From Pikeienuella litoralis (GTDB taxonomy: Bacteria > Pseudomonadota > Alphaproteobacteria > Rhodobacterales > Rhodobacteraceae), in the NCBI RefSeq assembly GCF_037646705.1, contig NZ_JBBHER010000003.1, positions 1-64,000 on the forward strand: a stretch of 64,000 bases of DNA, in the 5' to 3' direction. Made by a program: the position numbers and the translations under genes. Position 1 is the stretch's first letter; every line of letters begins with the position of its first letter. The notes under the pieces are model-generated. The model searched no databases. It saw only the letters and a list, made by a program, of their open reading frames with translations, and was not told where the DNA came from. Shown here piece by piece: positions 1 to 8,422 of the stretch.

Positions 1-80
1 TCATCGCCATCGAACGACGCGAAGTCATAGCCGAAGCCAGCCAGGCCGATCACGTCCAATGCGAGCTTGTTCGCATCAGC
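1..80 (-). pseudogene. cytochrome P450 fragment, 5'-truncated, runs off left edge
   Basis: The minus strand from about position 80 to the left edge reads DANKLALDVIGLAGFGYDF, then ASFDGD. This resembles the helix D-E region of P450s of the CYP102 type, which lies roughly 150 residues into such proteins. Upstream there is no room for an N-terminus: the same frame runs back only to the stop codon of the ABC permease at 114-116, with no ATG and no ribosome site. The visible part therefore looks like a gene that lost its first third, or a deletion or assembly junction. The heme-binding half would lie outside the window. The P450 family call is by eye from about 20 residues. Confidence 0.5.
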
Positions 81-113
81 CGGCGGCCAGGCGCCGCCGG
101 GGGGCGCCCAGCG

Positions 114-1274
114 TCAGCTGTAGGGATCCAGCGCGTCCCGCAGCCCGTCGCCAAGGAAGCTGAACGCCAGCACCACCATGATGACCGGCGCGAGCGGCAT
201 CAGCAGCCACGGATAGATCTCCACCACGGTGAGATCGAGCGCGTCGTTCAGCATCAGCCCCCAACTCACCGCCGGCGCCCGAAGGCCGAGCCCGAGGAAA
301 GAGAGCGCCGTCTCCCCGAGAATCATCGCCGGGATCGACAGCGTGGCGGACGCGACCAGATGCGACATGAAGTTCGGCATCATGTGGACGGCGATGATCC
401 GCCGCGGGCGGGCGCCCATCAACTCCGCCGCCTTCACGTAATCCTCCTCCCGAAGGGCGAGAAATTTCGAGCGGACGGCGCGCGCGAGTCCTGGCCAGTC
501 CAGGAGGCCGAGAATGATCGAGATGACAAAGAAGACGGAAATCGGCCCCCATGTCGCCGGAATCGCGGCCGAGAGCGCCAGCCAGATCGGAAGCTCCGGC
601 AGGCTTCGGATGATCTCGATCGCGCGCATGGTCAGACTGTCGGTCAGGCCGCCGAAATAGCCCGCCATGCCTCCCAGAGTGAGGCCGATGGCGAAGGATA
701 CCGCGACCCCGATGAGGCCCACGGTCAGAGAGAGTTGCGCGCCATGCATGATCCGGCTGTGCACATCGCGCCCGAGCCGATCCGCCCCGAAGATGAAGAG
801 CGTGCCGCCCTCCGGCGGGCACATCAGGCGGAAATTGGTCTCGAATAGGCCAAGCAGGCGGTAATTCGCGCCGCAATTCGCAAAGAGCGGAATCGGTTGC
901 GGATCGCTCCAGTCGGTCACCGATTTCATCTGGAACGTTATGCGGTCAAAGGTCTCCGTCGTCGCATAGGTGTGAAGGCCGATGAAGTCGCCTTCCGGGG
1001 ACCAGAGCCGGAGCGGCTGCGGGTCCGCGTAGATGTGGTCGACGTGCCGCTCCGCGTAGTGATAGGGCGCGAGAAAATCGATGAACGGCAGCGCGAGATA
1101 GATCGTCGCGAGGTAGATGGCCGAGATGACGCCGAGCCTGTGGCGCAGAAACCGCCGCCAGATCAGCAGCCATGTCGGGGCGTCGAGATCGGCGCGGTCG
1201 AGCGCCTGGATGTCGGCGGCCTCATCGTAATCGTCGTCGGCGACGTAGTGCCGATCCGGGTCGATCTTGCTCAT
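114..1274 (-). CDS. oligopeptide-type ABC transporter permease (DppC/OppC family)
   Basis: Inner-membrane permease of a peptide-type importer, 386 residues. An N-terminal cytoplasmic tail and first membrane helix (about 45-68) are followed by a long periplasmic insertion (about 70-165) before the BPD_transp_1 core. Such an insertion is known in some proteobacterial OppC-like proteins that run near 380 residues rather than 300. The EAA-type cytoplasmic loop (DYVKAAELMGARPRRI) that docks the ATPase is clear. It is the last gene of a four-gene operon and overlaps the upstream permease by 4 bases. The substrate cannot be told from sequence; peptides are the family default. Confidence 0.88.
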   Translation of the reverse strand: MSKIDPDRHYVADDDYDEAADIQALDRADLDAPTWLLIWRRFLRHRLGVISAIYLATIYLALPFIDFLAPYHYAERHVDHIYADPQPLRLWSPEGDFIGLHTYATTETFDRITFQMKSVTDWSDPQPIPLFANCGANYRLLGLFETNFRLMCPPEGGTLFIFGADRLGRDVHSRIMHGAQLSLTVGLIGVAVSFAIGLTLGGMAGYFGGLTDSLTMRAIEIIRSLPELPIWLALSAAIPATWGPISVFFVISIILGLLDWPGLARAVRSKFLALREEDYVKAAELMGARPRRIIAVHMMPNFMSHLVASATLSIPAMILGETALSFLGLGLRAPAVSWGLMLNDALDLTVVEIYPWLLMPLAPVIMVVLAFSFLGDGLRDALDPYS

Positions 1275-2302
1275 CGCGCGCCCCCCGCCCGGCCCGCAAG
1301 CCGGATTCTCGGGTCGATCACGGCGAGCAGGAGGTCTGAAATCAGCATTCCGATCAGGGTCAGCGCCGAGACGAAAAGAAGGATGAACCCGGAGAGGAAG
1401 ACGTCCTGGCTCTGAAGCGCGGACAGCAGGATCGGCCCGATCGTGGGCAGGCTCATCACCACCGAGACCAGAACCGAACCCGAGATCAGTTGCGGCAGAA
1501 GATTGCCGATGTCGGCGATGAACGGGTTGAGCGCCATCCGGAGCGGATATCTGAGCACCGTCCGCGTCGGCGACACGCCCTTCGCCGCCGCGGTGACGAC
1601 ATAGGGCTTTCCGAGCTCATCCAGCAGGTTGGCGCGGAGCCGCCGCATCATTCCGGCCATGCCCGCGGTGCCGATCACGACGACCGGCGCGATCAGGTGA
1701 AGCAGGATCGAGCCGAACTTGTCGAGGCTCATCGGCTGGTCCAGAAATTCCTTCGCCATGCCGCCCCCGATCGGCAGGCCGACCGCCTTGTTTCCATAAT
1801 ACATGAGGATCAGCGCGAGGAGGAAGTTCGGCGTCGCAAGGCCGATATATCCGGCCAGCGCGGCGAGATAGTCGATCCATGTGTTCGCCCTCACCGCCGC
1901 CAGGATGCCGAGCGGCAGCGCCGTGAGGTAGACGAAAAGGACGACCGCGAGATTGAGCCCGATGCTGAACCACATCGCCTCCGAGACGACCTCGGAGACC
2001 GGCCTGTCGAATTCGAAGGAATAGCCGAAATCGCCCTGGAGCAGCCCTGAAAAGCCGTTCGGTCCGGGCCAGAGGCCGACCCATATCCCGTATTGCTCCA
2101 GCAAGGGCCGGTCGAGAGAATATTGCGCGAGAAGGAACCGCGCCTTCGCGACCGAGCCCTCTTCGCCGGTCGCCATCAGCTCCCGGATCCGGTTGGTGAG
2201 ATAGTTCCCCTCCGGCAGGTTGATGATGATGAAGATCAACCCCGAGATCACGAGGAGCGTGCCCAGCATGGTGAAGCAGCGGCGGAGGATATAGGCCGGC
2301 AT
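1271..2302 (-). CDS. oligopeptide-type ABC transporter permease (DppB/OppB family)
   Basis: Second membrane subunit of the importer, 343 residues. It begins MPAYILRRCFTMLGTLLVIS, the usual OppB/DppB N-terminal helix, and carries the conserved permease core with RANLLDELGKPYVVTAAAKG, the loop contacting the ATPase. About six membrane segments are visible. It sits 48 bases downstream of the binding-protein gene and overlaps the next permease by 4 bases (ATGA), so the two permeases are probably translated as a pair. It is expected to heterodimerise with the 114-1274 product. Confidence 0.9.
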   Translation of the reverse strand: MPAYILRRCFTMLGTLLVISGLIFIIINLPEGNYLTNRIRELMATGEEGSVAKARFLLAQYSLDRPLLEQYGIWVGLWPGPNGFSGLLQGDFGYSFEFDRPVSEVVSEAMWFSIGLNLAVVLFVYLTALPLGILAAVRANTWIDYLAALAGYIGLATPNFLLALILMYYGNKAVGLPIGGGMAKEFLDQPMSLDKFGSILLHLIAPVVVIGTAGMAGMMRRLRANLLDELGKPYVVTAAAKGVSPTRTVLRYPLRMALNPFIADIGNLLPQLISGSVLVSVVMSLPTIGPILLSALQSQDVFLSGFILLFVSALTLIGMLISDLLLAVIDPRIRLAGRAGGAR

Positions 2303-2350
2303 CTCAGGCCCGTCTTTCTCTGACGGCGGCCGTCATGTTTCCGGGCCCCC

Positions 2351-4255
2351 TCATTCGGCGTAATACAATTCGTCGATCCGGTAGGCGCCGAGATGCGCGG
2401 CCGGCTCCCAGGCGTAGACGCCGCTCTCGGTGAAGTTGCGCAACCGTTTCGAGACCGCGATCGGCTGCGGCGCCCCGGAGACAAGCCCGATCGCCATCAC
2501 CTGATTGGCCTGGATCTCCAGCATTTCCATCCAGATCGCGTTTTTTTCACTCGTCGTCGTGGCCGAGGACCAGCGCTCGAAGAGCGCGAGAAGCCGCTTC
2601 GCCGGCTTCGTCGCCGGCGGCTCGCCCGCGCCGCCGCTGGTCTGGAAATACTGCCCCCAGGCGGGCCACGAGAAGTTCGTCTGCTCCACCGGCGCCAACG
2701 CCGCGGGGCTGGCGTCCGGCGTCGGCACGCCGTTGTCCCAGCCATACCAGACCGGCATCATGCTTTCGCCCGCATAGGCCCGGTTCCGGAGGATGTCGCG
2801 GTCGAGCGGCCGGAAGATCATCTTCAGCCCGACATCCTTCCACATCTCCTGAACGAGTTCGAGCGCGTCGCTCTCCTCCAGCCGCTCGCCCGCGGTCTCG
2901 ACGATGAGTTCCGCGCGCCGCCCGTCGGGGAGCAGCCGCCAGCCGTCGGAGTCGCGCTGGCCGAGGCCGACCTGATCCAGCAGGTCGTTCGCGGCCTGCC
3001 GGTCGAGATTGGCGTAGGCGTAGGCGAAATCCTCGTTGTAGAGGGGGCTTTCCGGCAGAGCGGCGACGTTGGTCGGCCGCGCGAGCCCGAAATAGATCGA
3101 TTTGTTGATCGCTTCGCGGTTGATCGCGAAGCTGAGCGCGCGCCGGAAATCCATGTTGCGCATCAGATCGCGCCAGACCGGGTCGTTCACGGTCTGGTTC
3201 GGATAGAGCGCGATATCCGCGCCCGCGCCGTTGGTCCAGAGATAGGTGGTGTAGCCGCCCTCGGCTTCGCCCTTCTTCAGAACCGGCGCATCGGAGAAGG
3301 AGAGTCCGCGGACCTGAAGATCGGCCTCGCCGCGGTTCACCTTCGCCGGGATCAGCCCGCCCGCCGCGACGGTCATCTCGACCGTGTCGACATAGGGAAG
3401 CTGCCGCCCCTCCGGATCGACGCGGTGGTAATAGGGGTTTCGGGCGAGCACGTAGCGGGAGTTGTTCTTCGGCGTAGTGTTGACCCAAGGTTGCAGCGTG
3501 GGGAGATCAGGGTTGTCGAAATTATAAAGATTGTCGAGCCTGTTATGCAGCTGCGGCCAGTTGCGCACGGCGTTCTCCGCGACCAGCGCCTCGAGTGCGG
3601 CGGGGTCGGCGTAATCGGCGTGGAACTGCTTCAGGTATTTCGCCGGCCGGTAGATGAATGGCGGCCGCGCCGCGGCCAGCGCCGGCAGGAAGCGCGGGTT
3701 CGGCGTCGGCCAGGCGTATTGAACCGTGGTCTCGTCGATGACCACGAATTCCGGCGGCGCGTCGCCGACGATCATCAACTCGGGCGGCCCCGATGGCGAC
3801 AACAGCGGATTGTTGGCGACGTCCTCCCACCAGTAGCGGAAATCCTCGCTGGTGAAGGGATCGCCGTTCGACCATTTGTGGCCCTTGCGAAGGTGCAGCG
3901 TGAAGACGCGCCCCTCCTTCACGTCGACGCTTTTCAGGATATCGGGTTTCAATTCGAAATCCTGATCGTACCCGACAAGCCGGGCGTAGCCGTAGACGAC
4001 GGCGTAACGGACGTCCTTCGCGCGCGCGATGAGGGTGCGGATCTCTCCGCCCTGGGTTCCGATCGTGCGGCCGCGGCTTTCGAAGTCGACGACCAGCGGC
4101 TCGACCGGCGCGCGCTCGGCGACCGGGGGCAGCGCCCCGTCCGCGACCTGCTGAGCGAACCAGGGCGTCTCCTGCATCTCCAGCGCGGCCGCCGGCGCGG
4201 CGGCGAAAAGGCCGGCGAACAGGGCGGCGACAAGGGTCCGGGTGAGCGGTTTCAT
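2351..4255 (-). CDS. periplasmic extracellular solute-binding protein, family 5
   Basis: Substrate-binding protein of the ABC importer, 634 residues, larger than DppA/OppA (about 535) but near the YejA size class. It has a Sec signal peptide (MKPLTRTLVAALFAGLFAAA, then PAAALE, cleavage near residue 24). The SBP_bac_5 signature appears as HLRKGHKWSNGDPFTSEDFRY, followed by the typical FRRALSFAINREAI segment. It overlaps the upstream ATPase gene by 4 bases. The operon order ATPase, binding protein, permease, permease differs from the usual binding-protein-first order. The ligand is unknown; oligopeptides or opine-like compounds are both possible. Confidence 0.9.
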   Translation of the reverse strand: MKPLTRTLVAALFAGLFAAAPAAALEMQETPWFAQQVADGALPPVAERAPVEPLVVDFESRGRTIGTQGGEIRTLIARAKDVRYAVVYGYARLVGYDQDFELKPDILKSVDVKEGRVFTLHLRKGHKWSNGDPFTSEDFRYWWEDVANNPLLSPSGPPELMIVGDAPPEFVVIDETTVQYAWPTPNPRFLPALAAARPPFIYRPAKYLKQFHADYADPAALEALVAENAVRNWPQLHNRLDNLYNFDNPDLPTLQPWVNTTPKNNSRYVLARNPYYHRVDPEGRQLPYVDTVEMTVAAGGLIPAKVNRGEADLQVRGLSFSDAPVLKKGEAEGGYTTYLWTNGAGADIALYPNQTVNDPVWRDLMRNMDFRRALSFAINREAINKSIYFGLARPTNVAALPESPLYNEDFAYAYANLDRQAANDLLDQVGLGQRDSDGWRLLPDGRRAELIVETAGERLEESDALELVQEMWKDVGLKMIFRPLDRDILRNRAYAGESMMPVWYGWDNGVPTPDASPAALAPVEQTNFSWPAWGQYFQTSGGAGEPPATKPAKRLLALFERWSSATTTSEKNAIWMEMLEIQANQVMAIGLVSGAPQPIAVSKRLRNFTESGVYAWEPAAHLGAYRIDELYYAE

Positions 4256-6033
4256 GCGGCTCTCCTCACGAAATGCCCGGTCTCGACCTCGACGAGGTTC
4301 GGTGCGGCGTCATCGGTGAAACCGTACGGGGCGGGCCAGGTCTCCGGCTCGCCGGCGCCGCGGGCGACGGCGGCGAGGTCGAGCGGGCGATCCATGTCGG
4401 GCTCCGGCGACGCGGCCATCAGCGCGCGGGTGTAGGGATGCGACGGGTTCTTGAAAAGCGCCTCGACCGGCCCCTCCTCGACCACGCGTCCGCGCCGCAT
4501 CACCGCGACGCGGTCGGCGAGGTTGGCCACCACCGCCAGATCGTGGCTGATGAAAAGGTAGGAGAGCCCGAGATCGTCCCGGATCTGCTTGAACAGGTCC
4601 AGCACCTGGGCCTGAACCGACACGTCGAGCGCCGAGGTCGGCTCGTCGCAGACGAGCAGCTCCGGCCCGAGGGCGAGCGCGCGCGCGATCGAGATGCGTT
4701 GGCGCTGACCGCCGGAAAACGCATGCGGAAAGCGTTGCAGGTGATCGGCGGAGAGCCCGACGCGCTCCATCAGATCGGCGGCGCGGTCGCGCTGTTCGCG
4801 TCCGGTGCCGACGCCGTGAACGCGGAGCGGCTCGGTCAGGATATCCCGCACGCACATCCGCGGAGAGAGGGAGGAGAACGGGTCCTGGAACACGATCTGC
4901 ACCTTGCGGCGGAACGCCGTCAGCGCCGCCCCCGAGAGCGCCGCGACGTCCACCTCGACGCCATCGGCGCCCCTGAAGAGCACTTCGGCGCCCGGGTCGG
5001 GCCGCTCCGCCCGGAGCATCAGCTTGGCGACGGTCGACTTGCCGGAGCCCGATTCGCCGACGATCGCCAGAGTTTCGCCGCGGCGGATGTCGATCCGGAC
5101 GTCCCGCACCGCCTTCACCGGGGCGGAGACCCCGCGAAAGCCTTGCGCCTTGCCGGGATAGGTCTTGGACAGGTGGCGCGCGGAAAGGATGAAATCCTCG
5201 GACGACGCATGGCGCGGAGAGAGATCCGACGGCGCTTCGGGCGCCGCCGCGATCAGCTTTCGGGTGTAGCCGTGGCCTGGCGTGGTCAGCACCGCGCGCG
5301 CCGGCCCGCTCTCCACAACGCGGCCCTTGCGCAGGACGACGACCGAATCCGCCATGTTGGCGACGACGCCGAGATCATGCGTCACCATGATCATCGCCAT
5401 GCCGGTTTCGCGTTGCAGCGTCTTCAGCAGGTCGAGCACGGTCGCCTGCGTGGTGACGTCGAGCGCGGTGGTGGGCTCGTCGGCGATCATCAGCGCCGGC
5501 TGGCAGACGATCGCCATCGCGATCATCGCGCGCTGGCGAAGCCCGCCGGACAGCTCGAACGGATAGGCGCGCCAGGCGCGCTCGGGGTCGGGGAAGCCGA
5601 CATTCCTGAATGTCTCGATGCAGCGCGCCTTCGCCGCGGCGCCGCGGAGCGGAGAATGGAGCTTGACCGCCTCGACCACCTGGTCGCCGATGGTGTGGAG
5701 CGAGGACAGGGAGCTCATCGGCTCCTGGAAGATCATCGAGATGACGCCGCCCCTGACCTTGCGGAGCGCGGCCGGCTTCAGCGTCAGAAGGTCGAACGCG
5801 CCTTCGTCTCCGGTGTAGAGCGCGCGCCCGGAGACCACATGCGCGCCTTTCGGCAGGATGCCGATGAGCGCCTTTCCGGTCAGCGTCTTGCCGGAGCCCG
5901 ATTCGCCGACCAGCGCCAGAGTCTCGCCCTTGCGAAGCGCGAAGGACACGTCTTCGACCACGGTCACCGCCGCGCGACCCGCGCCAAAGGCGACAGTCAG
6001 GTCCTCCACCGTCAGCAACGGCTGAGCCGCCAT
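4252..6033 (-). CDS. dual-domain peptide ABC transporter ATPase (OppD-OppF fusion)
   Basis: Cytoplasmic ATPase with two fused ABC domains, about 593 residues. The first Walker A is GESGSGKT near residue 43 with signature LSGGLRQR. The second domain has GESGSGKST and signature FSGGQRQR, so both halves look active. Each half carries the peptide-transporter tail used by OppD/OppF. I chose the ATG at 6033 (MAAQPLLTVEDL) because a GGAGG ribosome site lies just before it; an ATG at 6072 in frame has no such site. It is the first gene of the importer operon and is divergent from the Mrp gene across 166 bases. Confidence 0.9.
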   Translation of the reverse strand: MAAQPLLTVEDLTVAFGAGRAAVTVVEDVSFALRKGETLALVGESGSGKTLTGKALIGILPKGAHVVSGRALYTGDEGAFDLLTLKPAALRKVRGGVISMIFQEPMSSLSSLHTIGDQVVEAVKLHSPLRGAAAKARCIETFRNVGFPDPERAWRAYPFELSGGLRQRAMIAMAIVCQPALMIADEPTTALDVTTQATVLDLLKTLQRETGMAMIMVTHDLGVVANMADSVVVLRKGRVVESGPARAVLTTPGHGYTRKLIAAAPEAPSDLSPRHASSEDFILSARHLSKTYPGKAQGFRGVSAPVKAVRDVRIDIRRGETLAIVGESGSGKSTVAKLMLRAERPDPGAEVLFRGADGVEVDVAALSGAALTAFRRKVQIVFQDPFSSLSPRMCVRDILTEPLRVHGVGTGREQRDRAADLMERVGLSADHLQRFPHAFSGGQRQRISIARALALGPELLVCDEPTSALDVSVQAQVLDLFKQIRDDLGLSYLFISHDLAVVANLADRVAVMRRGRVVEEGPVEALFKNPSHPYTRALMAASPEPDMDRPLDLAAVARGAGEPETWPAPYGFTDDAAPNLVEVETGHFVRRAA

Positions 6034-6199
6034 GCCTCCTCCCCCCCGGTTACACAGGGCCATTACTTGCAAGAGCGGGCCGCGGGAGCAACCGCTTTTC
6101 GCGGAACGTCTCCAAATGTGGGAAAAGCGCCGGCGTGTGGCGTCGTGGCGGGCGAGAGTCTATCAGAGAGACAGGCGAGAGCTGAGCGAAGGAGCGATC

Positions 6200-7363
6200 A
6201 TGACCGGCCCGACCAGTGAGATGGTTCTCGATGCGCTGAGGACGGTCGTGGACAGCGACGGGGCCGGCGACGGGGACGGGCGCGACATCGTGACGGCGGG
6301 CATGGTCGCCGGGCTGGTGGTGAAGAACACCGCCGTCCGCTTCGCGATCAGGGTGGATCCGGAGCGCGGCGCCGGGCTGGAGCCGCTCCGGCGGGCGGCG
6401 GAGGCGGCGGCGAAGCGGGTTCCGGGCGTTCGAAGCGTGAACGTGGTGCTCACCGCGCCTGACGACGCGCCGATCCGCCGCCCCGCCCCGCCGAAGGGCG
6501 CGCCGCCCGATCTCGGCGCGCGCGGGGCGCCGGGCGCCGCGCCGCCCCGCCGCCCGCCGCCGAGCAGCGGCGCGGTCGACGGCGTCGAGCGGATCATCGT
6601 GATCGGCTCCGGCAAGGGCGGCGTGGGCAAATCCACGGTGTCGGCCAATATCGCGGTGGCCCTGGCGATGGAGGGCTGGCGGGTCGGCCTGCTCGATTCC
6701 GACGTCTACGGGCCGTCGCAGCCCCGAATGCTCGGCATAGACGGGCGCCCGGTCGCGCCCGATGGCGAGACCATCGTTCCGCTCCGCGGATATGGCGTCA
6801 AATGCATGTCGATGGGATTCCTGACCGGCGAGAACGAGAGCGTGATCTGGCGCGGACCGATGCTGATCACCGCCGTGACGCAGATGCTCTATCAGGTCGC
6901 GTGGAAGCCGCTGGATTTCCTGATCGTCGATCTGCCGCCGGGCACCGGCGACGTGCAGTTGACGCTGAGCCAGAAGACGAAACTGGCCGGCGCCGTCATC
7001 GTCTCGACGCCGCAGGACGTCGCGCTGCTGGACGCGCGAAAGGCGATCGACATGTTCGAGAAGATCCGGATTCCGATCCTTGGCGTGATCGAGAACATGG
7101 CGACATTCTGTTGCCCGAATTGCGGCCATGAGACGCCGATCTTCGGCCATGGCGGCGCGGAGGCGGAGGCGGCGAGGATCGGCGCGCCGTTTCTCGGCCG
7201 CGTCCCGCTCGCACTGGACATCCGGACGACGTCGGACGACGGCGCGCCGATCGTGGCCTCGAAGCCTGAAAGCGCCGAGGCGCTGCGGTTCCGGGAGATG
7301 GCGCGGGATCTTGCGGCCAGCGTCGGCGCGCATATGCCGGGCGAGTCCGCCTATTCGGTCTGA
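6200..7363 (+). CDS. mrp: Mrp/ApbC-type Fe-S cluster carrier P-loop ATPase
   Basis: Cytosolic scaffold or carrier ATPase that helps deliver Fe-S clusters. An N-terminal MIP18/DUF59-like domain (about 1-90) is followed by a Pro/Ala-rich linker and a deviant Walker A, GSGKGGVGKST (about residues 139-149). The ATPase core contains VDLPPGTGD and a CxxC pair (CCPNCG) expected to hold the bridging cluster. The start at 6200 is favoured by GAAGGAG 6 bases upstream; the frame is open further back but without a ribosome site. Length 387 fits the family. It appears to be a single gene followed by a glycosyltransferase. Confidence 0.93.
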   Translation: MTGPTSEMVLDALRTVVDSDGAGDGDGRDIVTAGMVAGLVVKNTAVRFAIRVDPERGAGLEPLRRAAEAAAKRVPGVRSVNVVLTAPDDAPIRRPAPPKGAPPDLGARGAPGAAPPRRPPPSSGAVDGVERIIVIGSGKGGVGKSTVSANIAVALAMEGWRVGLLDSDVYGPSQPRMLGIDGRPVAPDGETIVPLRGYGVKCMSMGFLTGENESVIWRGPMLITAVTQMLYQVAWKPLDFLIVDLPPGTGDVQLTLSQKTKLAGAVIVSTPQDVALLDARKAIDMFEKIRIPILGVIENMATFCCPNCGHETPIFGHGGAEAEAARIGAPFLGRVPLALDIRTTSDDGAPIVASKPESAEALRFREMARDLAASVGAHMPGESAYSV

Positions 7364-7480
7364 ATGATGGCGTCTCCCGCCGGCGCGCCGTTGTCCTTTG
7401 CTTGAAATATCAGAGGATTTCGCATAGGTGCGTGCCTCCGCTGCGTGGCGGCGTGTCTTTGCATAGGTGGGTGGCGGGCA

Positions 7481-8395
7481 ATGTCTGATCCGGTTCTTTC
7501 GATCATCGTCGTCAGTTACAACACGCGCGAGATGACGCTGGAATGTCTGCGCTCCGTCGTCCGGGAGACGCAGACCCCGCACGAGATCCTGGTCGTCGAC
7601 AACGCCTCCAGCGATGGCTCCGCCGAAGCGATCGCGGAAGAGTTTCCGGACATCACTCTCTTTGCGGAGACGGAGAATCACGGCTTCGCCAGAGCCAACA
7701 ACCTGGCCGCGAAGCATGCGCGGGGCGAATACATCCTCCTCCTGAACCCGGACACCGTCGTCCTGGATCGCGCGCTCGACCGGCTGGTGGAGTTCGCCCG
7801 CGCGCGGCCCGAGGCGCGGATCTGGGGTGGCCGGACCGTGTTCGGCGATCTCAGCCTCAATCCCAGCTCCTGCTGGCGGCGGATGTCGCTCTGGACTCTC
7901 TTCTGCCGGATGACGGGCCTGGCCGCGTTCTTCAGAAACAGCGAGTTCTTCAATTCCGAGGCCTATGGCGGCTGGGACCGGATGAGCGAGCGCCAGGTCG
8001 ATATCGTCGTCGGCTGCCTGTTCCTGCTCAGCCGCGCGGATTGGGAGGCTCTGGGCGGGTTCGACCCGGTGTTTTTCATGTATGGCGAGGAGGCGGATCT
8101 CTGCCTCCGCGCGGCGCGCGATCTCGGCGCGCGGCCGCGGGTGACGCCGGACGTGGTCATCGTCCATTACTTCGGCGCGTCGAGCCCGGTGAGGGCCGAC
8201 AAGTATGTGCGTCTCCTGCAGGCGCGGCGGGAGTTGATCCGGCGGCACTTCCCCGCCTGGAAACAGCCGATCGCGGTTCTCCTTGTCAATCTCTGGGCGG
8301 CGTCGCGCCGGATCGCGGAGATATTCATAAAGCGCCATGGCGTCTGGCGCGAGGTCTGGGGCCGCCGCGCAGAATGGCGGGGCGGCTTCAAATGA
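7481..8395 (+). CDS. family 2 glycosyltransferase, rhamnosyltransferase-like
   Basis: Predicted cytosolic GT-A transferase adding a sugar from a nucleotide donor to a cell-surface glycan. It starts VLSIIVVSYNTREMTLECL, with VVDNASSDGS (donor site) and NPDTVVLD (DxD-equivalent) further on. Length is 304 residues, with a C-terminal region reaching KYVRLLQARRELIRRHFP, typical of the WbbL-like group. The ATG at 7481 follows a G-rich weak ribosome site. It stands alone between mrp and dxs, so the glycan cannot be named. Confidence 0.85.
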   Translation: MSDPVLSIIVVSYNTREMTLECLRSVVRETQTPHEILVVDNASSDGSAEAIAEEFPDITLFAETENHGFARANNLAAKHARGEYILLLNPDTVVLDRALDRLVEFARARPEARIWGGRTVFGDLSLNPSSCWRRMSLWTLFCRMTGLAAFFRNSEFFNSEAYGGWDRMSERQVDIVVGCLFLLSRADWEALGGFDPVFFMYGEEADLCLRAARDLGARPRVTPDVVIVHYFGASSPVRADKYVRLLQARRELIRRHFPAWKQPIAVLLVNLWAASRRIAEIFIKRHGVWREVWGRRAEWRGGFK

Positions 8396-8422
8396 CCGGC
8401 GCGGCCCGGCGCGCGCCGTCGC

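Noticed and set aside
2393..4435. Long plus-strand open frame (680 codons) opposite the solute-binding protein gene
   Set aside because: Arg/Pro-rich translation with no recognisable family; an antisense artefact of high GC content over a clear gene.
6050..8338. 762-codon minus-strand open frame opposite mrp and the glycosyltransferase
   Set aside because: Spans two well-supported genes and their intergenic gap; composition typical of an antisense shadow.
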